The translations under genes were made by a program, and so were the position numbers. The notes beneath the pieces are model-generated. The model was not told where the DNA came from and did no database searches. It saw nothing but the letters and a program-made list of their open reading frames with translations. From Trichobilharzia szidati (taxonomy: Eukaryota > Platyhelminthes > Trematoda > Strigeidida > Schistosomatidae): a stretch of DNA of 64,000 bases. The stretch spans positions 44,091,491 through 44,155,490 of the forward strand of contig OX235271.1 of assembly GCA_944472155.2 (NCBI GenBank), read 5' to 3'. Every line of letters starts with the position of its first letter. Within the stretch, counting starts at the first letter, position 1. Below, in pieces: positions 1 to 10,124 of this stretch.

Positions 1-795
1 TATGAACAAAGATAAAACAACAATAAACACAGTATGAGCAAAAGAAAAGTAGTAAAGGCATAGGTTTAGACTAAAGTTATTAGAGAATAGCAAAACGTGA
101 ATGAGCAAGAAAGAAGAAAATACACAACAATAATAATAATAATAACAACAGCGCGTTCAAACAAGCATTGATGGCTATCAATTCACAAAATGAAATCGAC
201 AAAATAGACAATTAAAACGTCGTGACAATGGATCACGACAGTGACAACGTCCTATATATAAAACAGTATTTTTTAAAAGTCAATTTTCCTAAATATTTAT
301 CTGTAAATCAGTCTCATTTTTGAAACAGTCTTGAAGGATATCATCGATCTGTTAATGGAAAGTATTTGCCACACACTTGAAGTATACACCTCAGTTATAA
401 CTTTCAGTAACCCGTTGTATGTTAATGCGCTAACCCCAATAAGCCGTATTCTTTCTTTGTGTTAGAGAGGCTAGTTGTACTGGCCAACTGTCTTGATCTT
501 GAAGGGTGTATAAGGGTTCGAAACGGTGAATCATCGATTGAGAGTGGAATGTCAAGATCAATGAAGTTAACACTCCATAGAATATCATGAGCTGACAATA
601 GAGATAAAAGAATATTTTAGCAATCGGATCTTGAAAATTATTTAGCATTTCTTCAGTTTTGATATATATGATCGTGGATCTTTCATCACCGGGTATAGTG
701 ATACCTTTAGAATTTCAAGTACGTCACTCAGTTGCCTTATACCATTGTAAGTTGATAATGAAAAGTTGCAAAGTAAATTGTAAATGCTTAGTAAT
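1..795. other. AT-rich sequence without recognisable gene
   Basis: No coding signal, tRNA or known repeat was recognised. There is a short AAT microsatellite near 129-147. Open frames here are short and have no family features. It probably represents intron or intergenic DNA. Confidence 0.5.
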
Positions 796-965
796 TGTGC
801 GTCGGTGGCACAGTGGTTAGGACTCTCACCGACCATGCACATGGTCCGGGGTTCGAACCCATACCGACGCACACCCGATATCTATGGTCGGCCTGCAAAA
901 TTTGGGCTACCGATATCCATGCTGAAAATTCCATACTTGTACTGAAAATACAGTGTGGCATCAAG
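796..965 (+). mobile_element. tRNA-derived SINE, family C
   Basis: A tRNA-like head (about 800-872) has an A-box-like GGTGGCACAGTGGTTAGGA and a B box GGGTTCGAACCC, closed by complementary GCGTCGGT and ACCGACGC ends. A non-tRNA body follows, to about 965. The same head and body recur on the minus strand at 15747-15918, nearly identical. The anticodon region does not form a proper anticodon arm, so this is a pol III retroposon and not a working tRNA gene. No hammerhead is visible in this family. Confidence 0.75.
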
Positions 966-1288
966 CTGTAATCAAAATTTAAAAAGAAATAAAAAATAAT
1001 ATAATTGACTTTAATGAAGGTCAGTTTAAGACTGTATCGACTCGTCAAACCTATTCACATAGAAGAATAACAATGAAGACAGTAAGGAATAGAATACGAA
1101 GGCAGCTGGAATACGATGAGGATAAATAAGTTTCAGTCAACATAGCTTTACAAGGATGCAGATCAATAAAAGTAGTAAATTATCAAAATACAATCAAGTG
1201 TCAACGTCTATAGTGACAAGAGAAGTAGGTATAAAATGTATAGAAAGAGATTTTTAGTCTACATTATTGATCTATTCTATTACTTTCG
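966..1288. other. No feature recognised
   Basis: AT-rich sequence with no supported gene or repeat. Confidence 0.4.
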
Positions 1289-2035
1289 ATAAGCTTACTC
1301 TTTTTGGGGTGGTTGTGTTCTCTGAGCTGGATGGTTTGGTTGCGAAGCTTTCATTGCTCTACTGAGCAACATCTTCAGCGCATACTTCGATGTGAAGTGA
1401 GCTTTTAGAATTCTCTATGAGTTTATTAGTCATCTCTTCTAGTGACCCTGAACGTGATTGGTTGATTGCAGACAACCACGGGCACCAATTCGACTGGGAC
1501 AATGTTCAAATCTTAGACAAAGGGAACTGCAAAAATGCCAGAGAATTCCTAGAGGCCTGGTATTCAAATGAATCGGCAATCAATAGACACATAGAGATTG
1601 ACAAAATATACCAATCCATACGAAGAAATTCACACAAAAACAAAGTCAAACTTCAGGTCAAGGAAACAGTCAACACCAAAACAAGTGAACTAGGAAGTGA
1701 GAAGTCACACGAAAACAACCAATCACGTTCAAGGTTAGCAGAAGGAATGACTAACGACATTCAGACCAAAGAAGCAGCCAGCACCGAGACAAGCAAACTA
1801 GGGGGTGAAATGTCACACGAAAACAACCAATCACGTTCAGGGTCACTAGAAGAGATGACTAATAAACTCATAGAGAATTCTAAAAGCTCACTTCACATCG
1901 AAGTATGCGCTGAAGATGTTGCTCAGTAGAGCAATGAAAGCTTCGCAACCAAACCATCCAGCTCAGAGAACACAACCACCCCAAAATCATCCACCTGAGC
2001 TACAAATCTTCTCTATTATATCTATAAGCTTACTC
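1289..2035 (+). mobile_element. Short PLE-type element with terminal inverted arms and 12-bp target duplication
   Basis: The direct repeat ATAAGCTTACTC occurs at 1289-1300 and 2024-2035 and looks like a target-site duplication. Just inside it, 1302-1464 is the near-exact reverse complement of 1824-1986 (arms of about 163 bp). The interior encodes the C-terminal part of a GIY-YIG/PLE-type protein. A diverged copy with the same inverted-arm layout lies at 41243-41835, and a right-end-only copy at 19070-19215. The arms are internal duplications of the 3' end, so the element folds into a stem-loop. Assignment to PLEs rests on the protein tail; the endonuclease motifs themselves are missing. Confidence 0.65.
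1417..1929 (+). pseudogene. C-terminal remnant of PLE/GIY-YIG retroelement protein
   Basis: This 170-codon open frame lacks any start context. Residues from about 28 onward (HQFDWDNVQILDKG, then a run ending NRHIEIDKIYQSIR) match the usual end of the GIY-YIG domain of retroelement proteins, where an aromatic-Asp-Asp/Trp strand is followed by a helix and the INRHI motif. The remainder is hydrophilic and contains two diverged copies of an SHENNQSRS repeat. The first 15 codons lie in the inverted arm and are antisense to the element's own tail, so the ATG is fortuitous. The GIY-YIG core and reverse transcriptase are absent. The frame is open but cannot encode an active enzyme; a diverged copy at 41390-41760 has several stops. 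Confidence 0.6.
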
Positions 2036-2155
2036 GTTATCAACTCGTTTTATCATGGTTATTGTCTTTAGTGTAACGAAAGGTAATATATACAATGATG
2101 GGACTAAGTAGTCTAATCACTTCTAAATGTGTCATATAAAGTCATCAATAAGCCA

Positions 2156-2164
2156 TAAATGTAA

Positions 2165-2212
<48 letters not shown>

Positions 2213-2218
2213 TTACAT
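2156..2218. repeat. (AT)n microsatellite within a perfect palindrome
   Basis: An uninterrupted AT dinucleotide run spans 2167-2211. It is flanked by AATGTAAG on the left and CTTACATT on the right, so the whole block is self-complementary and could extrude as a cruciform. Confidence 0.9.
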
Positions 2219-2739
2219 TCCATTCACGGTCGAGTGTCTCTATATTCTGACTGTTCGTTTTATTAGAATGCCATTTGTGATATAATCACTCGCATAGTTG
2301 ACTGTCAACCTATATCTACAAGAATCTGACAAGCGTCGAAATGATGTGGCATATAGTTTCATAGAAAATCAAGCATATAACACGGAATAGTGTATAACAC
2401 GAGGAGAACAACACAGATATAAGCCAGGAGGGGGAATACGAAAACTAATATTTCAACAAAATGTGGAATTAACACAACAAGGTTCTATAAGCAAATATAT
2501 GAAACAGAAATAATAGTAACAGCAATAATGAATACATATGACATTATGGCATAAATAAGGCATGTTAGTTACAGTAATATGCAGAATGGATTATTCTAAG
2601 TTTGTATGATCGATATTCACCTGTGCTGTTCAATGTCTAATAACGAATATTAGTAAACCTAAATACCTCAACCAGGAATACTGAAGTTATATTGTGGTGG
2701 TGTGATACAGACAATGTGTTCCAACGGAATATTATTCTC
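2219..2739. other. No gene recognised
   Basis: AT-rich sequence between the PLE-type element and the gypsy remnant. No supported feature. Confidence 0.4.
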
Positions 2740-2920
2740 ACATATTCCCACGGTTCAATACAGCATTAGCAACAGAATAAGATGCATCCATTTGAACATT
2801 CTGTTTGTTGCTGGAGTCAGAATATTATTCCTACAGTTCAGTACTGCGCTAGCAAGAGAATACCTTGGCTTCCGTGTCTTGCCTTTTGTTGTTACATTTG
2901 GTGTCGCTGCCTGCCGACAA

Positions 2921-3088
2921 ATGGAAAGCCTATGCCCTGCAGTTTTTGACGGAGACATATGGATCTTCTGGCAGGACTTCGAGGCTGTTGCGCAGTTGAG
3001 TGGCGTTCAAGATCCGTCAGCCATGAGGCTGTTACTTGGAACGCTGCTGGGAGGTCGGGCGAAGGCAGCATATGATAGTGTGAGGTGA
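2921..3088 (+). pseudogene. Gypsy Gag N-terminal fragment
   Basis: The frame starts at an ATG 22 bases after the putative primer-binding site and encodes about 55 residues. It contains FDGDIWIFWQDFE and a leucine-rich LLLGTLLGGRAKAAYD helix, typical of the beginning of Ty3/gypsy capsid (F-x-G, W-x-x-W-x-x-x-F, then LLxxLxGxA). It stops at 3088, just before the deletion junction that brings in integrase sequence. It is not functional on its own. Confidence 0.55.
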
Positions 3089-3118
3089 AACACCAGCGAA
3101 TGCGCGCCAGGGTCACGC

Positions 3119-3243
3119 AAACTGATTCCAAAGTGGGAAGGACCATACATGGTCATCATGAGACGGGGCACGTATATATGATCAGAAATGCGAACGAAGA
3201 GAAGCGGGTGAACGTCAGTGAGCTCCAAAACTCGATACAGTAA
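3119..3243 (+). pseudogene. Gypsy integrase C-terminal (GPY-type) fragment
   Basis: Translation from 3119 gives KLIPKWEGPYMV, the GPY/F module at the end of Ty3/gypsy integrases. A stop in GTYI and a frameshift follow, then IRNANEEKRVNVSELQ up to a TAA at 3243. The upstream integrase catalytic core is deleted, so the Gag start and integrase end are separated by only about 30 bp. Confidence 0.55.
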
Positions 3244-3358
3244 GACAAACTAACAAAGCCGCCAGCAACAAGAAAATCGAACCGAATAATACCCACAGTT
3301 CAATACTACGCTAGCAAGAGAATACCTTGGCTTTCGTACCTTGCCTTTTGTTGTTACA

Positions 3359-3630
3359 ATAGTATTAAGAGTTCAACTAACTTGTTAACAATTTCTTCGA
3401 AATACCGTAGGAATTCTTTCATTCCACTTATAATTCATTTTTCTCAGCAAAAATAAACTAAAGACACATAATCTGGCTAACTTATTAGATAAACAAAGCA
3501 AACAATCGTTTCTAGCCTCTTCAGTCTACTACGAATCACATACAGCCTTAAGAAATACACGCATATTTTAAACAATATCAGAATAACATAAATTACTATA
3601 ACACTGAGGAAAAAAGAAAAATAGTCTCAC
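3359..3630. other. Intron-like sequence
   Basis: AT-rich sequence downstream (minus-strand sense) of the exon at 3631-3798. It begins, on the minus strand, with the 5' splice site GTGAGA at 3630-3625. Confidence 0.4.
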
Positions 3631-3798
3631 CTTATTTTCATGATCTTTCAATTCCATTAGCTCTGATAAAATTTCAAAATAGAACACCAATAGGCGTATT
3701 GGGGACTTGACACGACAGACACTCGGTAGTGGGACACATATCTCTGATACATCGTTTCGTTTCCCAGTAGTAACCACTGTATTATTATTCATAGACGC
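3631..3798 (-). CDS. Internal exon of an unidentified protein-coding gene
   Basis: On the minus strand a pyrimidine-rich acceptor (TTGTATTATTTAATAG) is followed by an open 168-nt exon and a strong donor, AAG|GTGAGA. It is exactly 56 codons, phase 0 at both ends. It reads ASMNNNTVVTT and continues through LLVFYFEILSELMELKDHENK, a likely amphipathic helix near its end. I do not recognise the family. It lies in non-repetitive sequence, and another minus-strand phase 0/0 exon lies upstream at 7901-8401, so the two could belong to one gene with long repeat-filled introns. That link is inference. Confidence 0.55.
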
Positions 3799-4195
3799 CT
3801 ATTAAATAATACAACAGAAAGCTTATCATCGAAATTTATAAATCAAAATGGGAATTAGCAATAAATAGTATAGTTCAAGGCAATAACTGGTAAATACATC
3901 GTTGCAAGATACTTATCAACAGAAAAATGACTATACTATTAAAATACTTGTACAATCCACTTTTTATGCATCTATAAGGGAAAAGACGTTCAGTGAAGAG
4001 TTAACCTTTTCAGAGATATCGTTCTTAAGCTGTACGATCGCATATATATACATATACATATATACAATAAATTCTCTTAGCAACAAAAGGAATATTTCCA
4101 AAGATGTGTCATAAGGATTGTAAACCTTAGATAACAAATTACGCAATATAAAGATGTGAATCGGGTAGAAACTAAGATAAAATTAAATAAATTTT
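3799..4195. other. Intron-like sequence with a decayed hammerhead-like module
   Basis: At 3990-4033 the minus strand has CAGC/ACTG stem I remnants around a UUAAGAA core, then GAAA and a stem III remnant. It belongs to the same module family as 34556-34628, 34909-34981, 49250-49294 and 50992-51032. An AT/CATA microsatellite lies at 4040-4066. No gene is seen. Confidence 0.35.
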
Positions 4196-4450
4196 CAAGT
4201 ATTGGTTTTGTAGGGATTTTGTTTGGTTGCATGGAGGATTTCTTCATGAGCTGACATCAGTTAGAGAACCACTGGAAAACCTGGGAGTACTGGACAGCTG
4301 TTTCATCCTAATTTGTGACTCTTCAGTAGAGCGCACCCACCGGGATTCGAACCCAGGACCTTCTGGTTACAAAGCGAGCTCGTAGACCATTGAGCCACTG
4401 GGACCCGATACAATGGTCCTTGAATTCTAACTTCTGCCAATTCACGACAT
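4196..4450 (-). mobile_element. Hammerhead-bearing tRNA SINE, family B (copy 1)
   Basis: On the minus strand the order is a tRNA-like head with B box GGTTCGAATCC (about 4330-4410), a hammerhead segment (about 4285-4335) and a tail ending near AACCAATACTTG at 4196. The ribozyme core CTGAAGA and GAAA are intact and stem III is ACAG/CTGT, but the 5' strand of stem I has changed and no longer pairs with CAGTAC. Confidence 0.75.
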
Positions 4451-5250
4451 AACCATGAGGTTAAGCGTTTCCAGATACGTTTGGAATTCCTTACCCAAGA
4501 AGATATAATACATATCGAATGACTAGGAGAATAAATTCTAACTAATCCTTGAACTTAGACAAAACTTGAATTTCCTCAGGACTTAAATTACCTTGGGAGA
4601 AATTAATTAGTCAGTAGCCTAAAAATAGAATCTTTCCTCAAAAAAACAATGTACAACAATTTAGTCTTTTCTCTACTGAACTGTACACAACTACACACTT
4701 TGTTCATCAAGTACAAATGAGTCTTTCAAACAAAGTATGAATATGTAACCTCCATCTCCTGCATTTGGTACATACTTATGATTTGTTTAAAAGTACTACA
4801 ACTTGGTACCTGAATAAGCGGTTTCCAGAGCTAAGCGTATAAGTAAACCCTTCTATATAACTGTAGAAATTCGCCACACAAAGTAGATTTTATTATCACA
4901 CTGTTTCGTATGAACAGTAATCTTGGGACTGATGAAGAACACTCGAGCAGAATAACGCGGATTCATTCTATTCCAACGGTTCTCTTCAACTAACTACGAC
5001 GTATAATACTTATTACATCACATCCTATTCAAGAAACGTTTAACATACTTCATCTAATAAGAATCAATAATGGCATAGTGAATACAAAACATTATTCTAC
5101 ATAAAGTCCAATTAACAATATTATTTTATTAAAAACAAATTTCTAATTTTTATTTTCAATATGAGATTATTGTTTTTACCAGATGAACAGAAGTCTGATA
5201 AACATTGGATTATAATAAGTAATTTAATAGATACTATAGGTGTACGCGCA
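4451..5250. other. No gene recognised
   Basis: AT-rich non-coding sequence; no repeat family member was recognised. Confidence 0.4.
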
Positions 5251-5251
5251 T

Positions 5252-5465
5252 TGATGGTTCAGAGGTAGAACGCTCGCCAACCACTGATGTGGTCCGGGAT
5301 TCGATTTTCGACCGATGCACTCCTTAACCTCGCTTAGGGAGGGTTAGCAACCTCACCCCGTAGAATGACAGCCCCACTGCTACTACAACTCCAAAGCTCA
5401 AATTCGAATCCATATCTTCCACATGGAACGCTAAGGAATTAAAATAAAACTGTTGCCGGATTGGG
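5252..5465 (+). mobile_element. tRNA-derived SINE, family D (copy 1)
   Basis: A tRNA-like head with a TTCAGAGGTAGAACGCTCG A-box-like run and a diverged B box is followed by the family D body (CTCCTTAACCTCGC, CCCCACTGCTACTACA) and an A-rich end. Better copies are at 10745-10982, 11925-12158 and 26682-26940. Confidence 0.65.
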
Positions 5466-5967
5466 AGAACGATTAACTCAGTATTGACATCCATCAAAAT
5501 CCCATTATACCTGTTTTACATTACAGTAAGACTTAAGTTTGGATTCCTCGAAATCTAAAGCTGCCAGGATGTTATCAAAGAAATCAAAGCTTTAGCTTTC
5601 TCAGTGTCTATAATATTTAATTGCATGTGGGTTGTGTATCGAAAGTGTGACAAGTATGATGACATATCAAATCCTGGGAATTCATCCTTTTTAGATTTCC
5701 CTTAAAACAATCATCAAGGTCCAGGGAATTTTCACAACCTTTCCAGTGCTTCGTTTACAAGCGAAAAGTTTATACGACAAGTTTGGGAGCTACTTGTGTT
5801 TACACACGAAATATACCTTCGTAATGGGAGAAAAGAGTACAGAATTACTGTGCTCATTGCTTTTACGAGCAGTCTAAAGATGAATCGATCGATACACTTT
5901 TATCTTACTAAACCCGGAGACGTTACACTATAGCATCAATGTAAGTGTAGAACTTGTGCACTGTGAT
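5466..5967. other. No gene recognised
   Basis: Non-coding sequence between a SINE and a PLE. Near 5930-5943 there is a CGTTACACTATAGCA stretch similar to sequence just beyond the other end of the neighbouring PLE (about 6804), possibly part of its terminal structure. Confidence 0.35.
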
Positions 5968-6805
5968 AGAATGTAATTCCATATTCCAAGTTGATTTTAA
6001 ATATCACACAGGGAAACAGTGTTAATAACTGGATGACGTTTCGAGCATAAATTATTGCTCATAATCATATCACTTTAGTCACACCGTTTCACAACTTGTC
6101 TTATAAATTTTTCCTCTCTTTGTCTCTCCCTCTAACTTCCCCTTGTTGTTTGTTGCCACTTTCCATATCTCCGGTATAGGCGCTGAGTCATTCCGATCGC
6201 TAGCTAAGTTTTTATGTTCCAGTAACCTAGTTGACCCTGAGCCAACACTCGTTTGACCCATGTAGTTGACCTCACATTCACTGCACGGTGTTTGGTAAAT
6301 TATATTATTTTTCTTAATTGGATCTATTGGGTCTTTCAGCAGACAAAGTTTATCTCTGAGACAGTTGGTTGGTTGAGTGGTTTAAATACCACTCTAAGTG
6401 CAGCCTCACTGAGAATCCTACGTAAGGCCTATGCCGTTCCTTCTCTATACGGCAGTACTTCAGAGGCTGTGAATTCTATATTATTTTCGTTATTTTCATT
6501 TTTATTACTAATCTTATTTTTCCTATGGTTCTCCACATATTTCTGAATAAACTCTGGTGGATTGTTATTCACTAGTAATATTTCCTTTATTTGTTTGATT
6601 TCATTATTTAAATCCTCTAACTTACTAGTAAGGCTCTTGGCGTAATGATATAGAGATTTAACTAAAGCCACCCTTACCGATTCTGGATGGGATGAATTAA
6701 AGTCTATTTTTAATTTATTAGTGTACCAGTTTCCCATATATGCTAGTATCTAACAGAAGCAAGATTTTACAGTGATATTTAAAATAAACTTGGAATATGG
6801 AATTA
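5968..6805 (-). mobile_element. 5'-truncated PLE flanked by short inverted repeats
   Basis: GTAATTCCATATTCC at 5971-5985, running on to about 6004, is inverted at about 6769-6804, giving arms of about 34 bp. Between them a minus-strand PLE retains the region just after the reverse transcriptase and a GIY-YIG domain. Near its 3' end (6032-6073) is a conserved GAGC/GCTC hairpin followed by GAAACGTC, shared with the PLE palindrome at 36763-39852. Confidence 0.65.
6079..6737 (-). pseudogene. PLE post-RT region and GIY-YIG endonuclease, frameshifted
   Basis: The first part (6737-6429) encodes FNSSHPESVRVALVKSLYHY and a lysine/asparagine-rich linker. After a frame change near 6430 the sequence continues with IIYQTPCSECEVNYMGQT, which is the GIY-YIG signature (I-Y-x...Y-M-G-Q-T) with its preceding CxxC, then a conserved LLEHK. 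It is homologous to the arms at 37252-37557 and 39058-39363. RT catalytic motifs are missing and the frame is broken, so it is non-functional. Confidence 0.65.
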
Positions 6806-7372
6806 CACTATAGCAGTCACCCCGGTACATGACCTTCGAAATCCAATTAGATTTATGTGTTTAATCAAATTAAATTATTGCTTGTGTTCTGGATTTGCTA
6901 AAGTAGCTATGTGAGGGTTGAGCATTTGGATATTGTGTGAATAGTGGACTGGAGTTTATAAAACATGGGCAAAGTTAGACTACAGCGTCCCAAGGAATGC
7001 GAACGAACGAGTGGCCTTGAACTGACCAACCAAAATAAGTGATTTTTACATTAAAAATGACGTTTATTTACAGGAAAATGCATGAAAACACATAAACAGG
7101 TATCTTTCCCTGACATGATTTAAAAATGCGTCCCAGCTATAATGAGGAGTATCAGTTTTTAAGTTAGACCAGTTTCCGTACATGTATTCACTGAGGTGAT
7201 TTAAGGTGAGCATTTTTGTAATCCATTTATCGCTCTTATCCTGTTTTGGTCTTCACCAAAACCCTTCGTTTGAATTGCTATGGTTTCCAGTAAGAGGATC
7301 GACGACTACTTACCAGGAAAACGTGGATAATAAAACAAATTAAATAAGTAAATAATACCAACTCTAAAACTA
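6806..7372. other. No gene recognised
   Basis: Non-coding sequence; nothing supportable was seen. Confidence 0.4.
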
Positions 7373-7433
7373 TCCCTAATCGTAACCCTAACCTTAATCC
7401 TAGCCCTAATTATGACCCTTATCCTAACCCTAA
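7373..7433. repeat. Degenerate interstitial telomere-like repeat (CCCTAA)n
   Basis: About ten CCCTAA-like hexamers in about 60 bp, such as AACCCTAACC, TAGCCCTAAT and TAACCCTAAT, with scattered substitutions. The vertebrate-type hexamer TTAGGG is also the schistosome telomere unit. The array is too short and degenerate to be a chromosome end. Confidence 0.7.
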
Positions 7434-7900
7434 TGAGCTATTAATACATTGTCCAAATAGTACTTAAAAACTTGTTCTGGGTTAAATTTGCTCCTTAGCT
7501 GGTGAATAGCGTTCATATTTGCGCTATAATAATGACAAGCGTCCTTAGCCAACGACTAGCATGCGTTCAAGGTCACTGAAGCGTTTGAATTCCTTCGGAC
7601 GCTATAGTTTAACTTCTCCAAAACATGCATGTAATGTACGGTCTATTCTTCTGATGGAGTGGACTTAGGAGAAGATTACAGGACAGGATTTGAAGTATAG
7701 ACGGATATGAGAACACTATAATCAATAGTTATGCTTCCGACAGTTTTGTTATCTTTATTGCTCCTTAATTCTGATTAGTTTCTTTAGGTTGGTTGTAAGG
7801 TCGATCGGGGTGGCTGCTATAGTTTGACTTCACCTTAGAACCCATTTTTTTGTATTGATTTATTGATTCAAAGTTATTATATATAATTCAACTAACATAC
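7434..7900. other. Intron-like sequence
   Basis: No gene. On the minus strand it begins at 7900 with the donor GTATGT of the neighbouring exon. Confidence 0.4.
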
Positions 7901-8401
7901 CACATTTATTTGATCCTTTTGTTCTGCAGATTGTGACGGTAATGAAAACTCTTGATCACAAATGTCTTCTTCATCTTCTTCTTCGTTTAGTAATTCCGTT
8001 AATCCGTTCAGAATACTCTTACATATCTCATGAACATCATAAGTGTGTGATTCATGTTCATTTTCTCTACATAAGACTATCTGTGATAGTAGATTTAATT
8101 CCCCGAGTAAATTAATCAGTAGATTAGTCCGACTTTCATATTCTTCAGTAGGATTTGAAAATACTGAATAAACAGTTAAACTGTCAGGGATATTTTGTTG
8201 TTGTCCACCAACTGATGATCGTGTATTTACTTGATCTGGTTCAATCATACTGATAGATAATTCAGAACTTGTAAATACTGCAGACTGATCAGATCCCTTT
8301 TGACTATTTACATGTGATGAGGTACTTTCAGATTTATTAAATCCAGATAACCACGGTGGAGGAATAGTTTGTTTCGAGGATACAACTTCTAATTCTTCAA
8401 G
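7901..8401 (-). CDS. Internal exon of an unidentified acidic protein
   Basis: The minus-strand acceptor CTATTTTTACAG ends at 8402. The open frame starts LEELEVVSSKQTIPPPWLSG and runs 167 codons to the donor GTG|GTATGT at 7901/7900, phase 0 at both ends (501 nt). It has a Ser/Thr-rich N-terminal part, a hydrophobic leucine-rich stretch (LLINLLGELNLLSQIVL) that is probably helical, and an acidic run NEEEDEED near the end. There are no catalytic motifs, signal peptide or clear membrane segment. The length, unbroken frame and good splice sites make it a convincing exon, but I do not recognise the protein. It may be a scaffold or regulatory protein; that is a guess. Confidence 0.7.
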
Positions 8402-9139
8402 CTGTAAAAATAGATTGTGACTTTCAGTTTGGTAATTACATCAAATAAATGAATAGTGTTAAATAAATTTATATAACAGGGTAAAAACATGTTTTGGAAA
8501 AATTGAACATTGTGTGTGTTGGCTAGCAACGAAATATTGTTAATCGATTGTACGTAGGCAGGTGAATTTCACGTGAACTATGTCCAATCAGAGATGATAA
8601 GTTAATGGCCTTGGCCATCAATGATTTACGATGAACTCTACGCATATATGTATAAGGTATATGAATTTCAGACGAGATTGGTGTGTCAATCACACGAACA
8701 ACTAAAAATACGCCTAGTGTTAGTCTTGAGGAGTATACCTGGCTTTCATTGGACAAATGACAGTCGTATTTACGTCTCTATCCCAACAAGTCTGTAAAAC
8801 ATCCCAGAGAAAATGTTGATTTCTATTGGCCAAACTTAGAAAAATTAACAAGACAGCCACAATCCTATTGGTTAAAAAAGGAGATGGAATTGTATGTTCG
8901 AAATTTGGAATTAAAAGTCCCCCTAACATGTGGTCAATGTCGAAATAAAAGACATCTCTCACCACAGGTATCTTGTCATCTAGAGACAATTGAGTGAAAA
9001 GGTTCGAGCATGTGGACATACTTATCATGCTAACAAACTGCCTTTGTTTAACTCTTAAGTTTGGACTAAGATTGGTTAGCTCCAAATTAACTAAACTTTA
9101 GTAACTATTTAACAGATGTTTCTTGTGTTAAAATACACA
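8402..9139. other. Non-coding sequence with recurring ATTGG motifs
   Basis: The stretch 8740-9085 carries several ATTGG/CCAAT pentamers. A minus-strand open frame of 121 codons across it has no family features and no clear splice sites, so it is not called. It may be an old LTR-like repeat. Confidence 0.3.
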
Positions 9140-9436
9140 CATACTTAGCGAGTACTCACCAATCTCTGCGAGTAAGGGCTTCAGAGCATATTCCTAGATG
9201 GCTCTAGAAGCAAATAGAATCCTCAGAATCCATTAATGGTGAGAACAGGAGACCTAGCTCCTCTGTTGCGAAACTTATTAAAGAGACAGGACATAGAACT
9301 GCTTTTACACATCTTTTAATCCTGTCTATAAAACGTGTTTGGAGAGTTTGTGGAAGCCCAGCTGGCAATGTGGAAGTTTAAACCGCCTTTATGCGTTCAA
9401 AAACAATCTGTCATCACATTAAATCTTCCTTGGTAA
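9140..9436 (+). pseudogene. PLE GIY-YIG C-terminal fragment
   Basis: Frameshifted plus-strand remnant. Recognisable pieces are a GHRTAFTHLL-like segment and the very end, FKPPLCVQKQSVITLNLPW followed by TAA at 9434-9436. These correspond to the last residues of the 363-codon PLE frame at 51281-52372 (FRPDLCIQKDSVINLSLPW), so this is the same family. Everything upstream of the GIY-YIG domain is missing. Confidence 0.6.
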
Positions 9437-10124
9437 ATTTTGTTTCGATGCCAGAGCAGATGCACTACTACCTTTGTTATTTGGTTTAGTGATCTTCATT
9501 ATTATTTTGACCTTTAACATATCCTTTTAACTTGACCTAAGTCTATTTTCTCACCCCTTAACTTCGTATTATTTGGATATGTGTTCCTATGACAAGTCCA
9601 TGTGTGATCAGATTGTTCGAAATGTGTTGTACGCGCAAATATATTACAGGATTGAGAGAAATGACATCTTCTTATTACTTTGTCTGAATAAACCTAAGTT
9701 ATAATTGTTTAAAAATGCCCAATATAAAAATTTCTGTATATTCGTGAGTGAACGAAGAATATTCTTTTCCATAAATTACTCAGTCACTACAGTTATATAT
9801 TCATATTACTTAAGGATTAACTGGTAGTGGTCACACAAATGTTTCTATTTTCCTTATATATAATAGTGAACGCTCATGATTAGTGTTCAGTTTATATTTT
9901 ATTCAGTTTGATTATGAACTTCAAAAGCAGAGCGAGGAAATAAGGTAGAAGGTTATTTGTCTATATCAGCGTGTCAGTGAATAACCAAGAAGAAATTAAG
10001 AAAACCAAAATTTGTTCGTACAAGCATAAAGTTTCAATGATGAATGAATTAGGTAAATTTTCACATGATAAGATTTGTGGGAATTTTGGATTAATTTCAA
10101 CGGTTAGATTTTCGCCATGAACCA
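9437..10124. other. Probable PLE 3' untranslated remnant and non-coding DNA
   Basis: Sequence after the PLE stop codon. At about 9742-9790 the minus strand has GAAAAGAATATTCTTC, a palindromic stem III like those of PLE hammerheads, but the core (CTGAGTA) is not canonical. No gene was recognised. Confidence 0.35.

Larger units (their letters stand above)
2740..3358 (+). mobile_element. Ty3/gypsy LTR retrotransposon remnant with almost all internal sequence deleted
   Basis: A direct repeat of about 64 bp at 2832-2896 and 3295-3358, ending in GTTGTTACA, represents the 3' part of two LTRs. Three bases after the left copy comes TGGTGTCGCTGCC, placed like a tRNA primer-binding site (2899-2912). 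The start of a Gag frame follows, then the end of an integrase, then the right LTR piece. Protease, RT, RNase H and the integrase core are gone. A third, poorer LTR-like segment precedes it at about 2748-2790. Confidence 0.65.

Noticed and set aside
800..872. tRNA gene call for family C, D, A and B SINE heads
   Set aside because: A and B boxes exist, but anticodon arms are not formed and the same sequences recur attached to SINE bodies. They are retroposon promoters, not tRNA genes.
8720..9085. Minus-strand frame of 121 codons
   Set aside because: No family features, no convincing splice sites, and it sits in CCAAT-rich repeat-like sequence; likely chance.
9742..9790. Hammerhead on the minus strand
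   Set aside because: The stem III palindrome is present, but the core reads CTGAGTA and stem II cannot form; kept only as a possible relic.
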